Source of the DNA: Algoriphagus mannitolivorans DSM 15301
GTDB taxonomy: Bacteria; Bacteroidota; Bacteroidia; Cytophagales; Cyclobacteriaceae
Assembly: GCF_000429425.1 (NCBI RefSeq)
Contig: NZ_AUBV01000016.1
Location: 1-64,000 of the forward strand
Length of the DNA stretch: 64,000 nucleotides
Direction: 5' to 3'
Shown: positions 63,396 through 64,000 of the stretch, in pieces
How positions within the stretch are numbered: position 1 is the first letter of the stretch
Layout of the letters: each line of letters starts with the position of its first letter
Translations under genes and position numbers: made by a program
The notes under the pieces: generated by a model
Databases searched by the model: none
The model's input: the letters and a program-made list of their open reading frames with translations, nothing else
What the model was told of the DNA's origin: nothing

Positions 63396-63448
63396 ATATC
63401 ATTACTTGAGAGTTATCCGTACTTTTAATTAGCCCTAATAGTCTTTCT

Positions 63449-64000
63449 ATGTACATCCCCCTATTTCCGCTAAAACTTGTTGTCTTTCCCGGCGAGGAAC
63501 TTAATCTCCACATTTTCGAACCCCGCTATAAAGAACTTATGATGGATATCGAAAATGAGAAAGGGCCATTCGGGATTTTGACCTTTACGGACAAACTGAG
63601 CGGTTACGGGACTGAAGTTGTTTTAGAGAAGGTCTTCAAAAGGTATGAGGACGGCCGCTTGGATATTAAAACCAGAGGCAAGAGAGCATTTCGAAGTCTT
63701 TCATTCGACAACCCCATGGAAGGAAAGACCTATGCAGGAGGAGAAGTGGAGTATTTGAATGATGACATGAGAATCCCCACACCCTTACAGCATGAATATG
63801 TTCTTTATTTGAAGGAAATGCTTCACCTCCTTGGTTTTAATCCCGAAATAAGGCTGGATACGCTCACCTCCTATACGTTTGCGCACAAGTTAGGACTAAG
63901 CCTGGAAGAAGAATTGGAGCTGCTAAAAATGGAGTCGGAGAAAGATCGGACAGAGTTTTTGATTATTCACTTCAAGAGAATGATTCCTGTTTTGAAAGCT
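63449..64000 (+). CDS. LON substrate-binding-domain protein (partial, cut by the window edge)
   Basis: The frame opens at ATG 63449 with MYIPLFPLKLVVFPGEELNL, then HIFEPRYKELMMDIENEKGP, the start of the Lon N-terminal (PUA-like) domain, and stays open for 184 residues to base 64000. No AAA or protease part is reached, so it may be a free-standing LON-domain protein (usual length about 190-220) or the start of a longer one. Free LON-domain proteins are common in Bacteroidota and of unclear function. Confidence 0.85.
   Translation, partial: MYIPLFPLKLVVFPGEELNLHIFEPRYKELMMDIENEKGPFGILTFTDKLSGYGTEVVLEKVFKRYEDGRLDIKTRGKRAFRSLSFDNPMEGKTYAGGEVEYLNDDMRIPTPLQHEYVLYLKEMLHLLGFNPEIRLDTLTSYTFAHKLGLSLEEELELLKMESEKDRTEFLIIHFKRMIPVLKA

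Overview
The window is a chromosomal segment of a member of the Bacteroidota, most likely order Cytophagales (Cyclobacteriaceae/Algoriphagus-like; the genus is inference). The basis is Bacteroidota-type promoters (TTG, 19-20 bases, TAnnTTTG) before rpsT, rplM and ispD, a tmRNA tag ending YAMAA, families largely typical of Bacteroidota (DUF5687, DUF3078, DUF2795), a monomeric isocitrate dehydrogenase, and a pheT / coiled-coil protein / zapA / rny cluster. Coding density is high. Most transcription units end in strong hairpin-plus-T terminators. I found no tRNA or rRNA gene, CRISPR array or prophage.

Layout. 1-4.2 kb is accessory: the end of an IS3-family element sits inside a short-chain dehydrogenase gene, followed by a membrane protein, an AraC regulator, a serine hydrolase, and a higA antitoxin whose higB toxin survives only as a C-terminal scrap. 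4.2-12.8 kb is carbohydrate and general metabolism (aldose epimerase, amidohydrolase, a gluconokinase/6-phosphogluconate dehydrogenase fusion, an ABC-F protein, an oxidoreductase, an MtfA-like peptidase). 12.9-19.3 kb is core: rny, zapA, pheT, radC, rpsT. 19.4-24.3 kb holds a zinc hydrolase, an aminotransferase and a poorly characterised envelope cluster with one amber-interrupted gene and two tandem paralogous mini-membrane proteins. 24.3-37.7 kb has ettA, a DUF349 protein, a liaF/lytS/lytR-type operon, ispD, queA, a MacB-type permease, recA and a PhoB/PhoR-like pair. 37.7-42.7 kb has a DUF3037/HipA-like kinase pair, an RluA-type synthase and rplM-rpsI-rpsB-tsf. 42.7-51.2 kb has peptidases, a LysM lytic transglycosylase, dnaX and tmRNA. 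51.3-64 kb has an ABC/DUF5687 exporter, an S41 protease, a hemerythrin-like/ruvX/def/nitrilase operon, icd, a trypsin-like protease, gap and a LON-domain gene cut by the window edge.

The strongest non-routine signals are: (1) dnaX is split by a run of ten A residues so that a -1 shift is needed for the tau form; (2) a 15-bp direct repeat with a 21-bp period lies upstream of the LytTR operon's promoter; (3) a relic higB beside an intact higA; (4) the GntK-Gnd fusion; (5) an amber-interrupted gene and a pair of tandem small paralogs in the envelope cluster; (6) several intergenic palindromic or iterated repeats that look like dispersed genomic repeat families.
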